Shown: in pieces, positions 5,887 through 5,993 of the stretch
Layout: each line of letters opens with the position of its first letter
How positions within the stretch are numbered: the stretch's first letter is position 1
Source: an uncultured Bacteroidales bacterium
GTDB taxonomy: Bacteria; Bacteroidota; Bacteroidia; Bacteroidales; Muribaculaceae
Assembly (NCBI GenBank): GCA_900552315.1
Contig: URZM01000132.1
Location: 1-5,993, forward strand
Length of the DNA: 5,993 bases
Direction of reading: 5' to 3'
The notes under the pieces: model-generated
The model's database searches: none
Seen by the model: only the letters and a program-made list of their open reading frames with translations
What the model was told of the DNA's origin: nothing
Made by a program: the position numbers and the translations under genes

Positions 5887-5973
5887 TCATACTGAATTTT
5901 TTCATAATCTACACACTCAATATTTATTACATCACACTAATACCTTAAATCTTTACCAGAAGGAAAACCTCAC

Positions 5974-5993
5974 GGGGCCCCTGTCTATGACAG
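5974..5993. repeat. GC palindrome and hairpin cut by the window edge
   Basis: GGGGCCCC (5974-5981) is a perfect palindrome. CTGTC-TAT-GACAG (5981-5993) is a perfect 5-bp hairpin whose right arm is the last base run in the window. The preceding AAAACCTCAC, after an AT-rich stretch, would suit the left arm of a longer terminator stem whose right arm lies outside the window. Confidence 0.4.

Larger units (their letters stand above)
5533..5993. other. 461-base stretch without a convincing protein gene
   Basis: This right-hand stretch is more AT-rich than the coding DNA, particularly after 5860. It holds a terminator-like stem after rlmD, a tiny GATTG-TTTT-CAATC hairpin at 5664-5677, a good Bacteroidota promoter near 5747-5780, a foldable leader and an 11-codon ORF, all listed separately where supported. 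Neither strand shows a protein with recognisable features. The stretch probably includes the promoter and leader of a gene, or a small RNA, extending past the window edge. Confidence 0.7.

Overview
The window reads as chromosomal DNA of a Bacteroidota organism, most likely a GC-rich Bacteroidales member. The evidence is three perfect matches to the Bacteroidota -7 promoter element TAnnTTTG, gene starts without Shine-Dalgarno sequences, and a secreted family C69 dipeptidase of a kind common in gut Bacteroidales. I cannot name a genus. Four protein genes are supported, all of housekeeping or metabolic type. I saw no insertion sequence, CRISPR array, tRNA or rRNA.

Layout. Bases 1-1157 (minus) hold the N-terminal 385 codons of DNA primase dnaG, cut by the left edge. 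Bases 1215-2108 (minus) hold dapA for 4-hydroxy-tetrahydrodipicolinate synthase. The 57-base gap between them carries a 19-bp imperfect tandem repeat, and dapA and dnaG are probably co-transcribed. Bases 2109-2264 hold a well-formed dapA promoter that physically overlaps a terminator-like hairpin for the gene upstream. Bases 2265-3866 (minus) encode an exported C69 peptidase. Bases 3867-4068 are a divergent promoter region. Bases 4069-5532 (plus) encode an RlmD/RumA-type 23S rRNA m5U methyltransferase with all its Fe-S and catalytic residues. Bases 5533-5993 carry no convincing protein gene. They hold a hairpin after rlmD, then a second good Bacteroidota promoter followed by a foldable leader that runs to the window edge.

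The genes do not form one pathway. dapA feeds diaminopimelate and lysine synthesis, dnaG serves replication, the C69 enzyme probably degrades peptides outside the cytoplasm, and rlmD modifies the ribosome.

The least ordinary parts are non-coding. The rlmD leader has a 17-bp inverted repeat ending one base before the ATG, whose left arm can instead pair with a second internal arm (a possible two-state RNA). The dapA promoter has its -33 element in the loop of the upstream terminator hairpin. An orphan promoter with a structured transcript start lies near the right end. These are pattern observations from reading alone; no folding energies or database searches were run.
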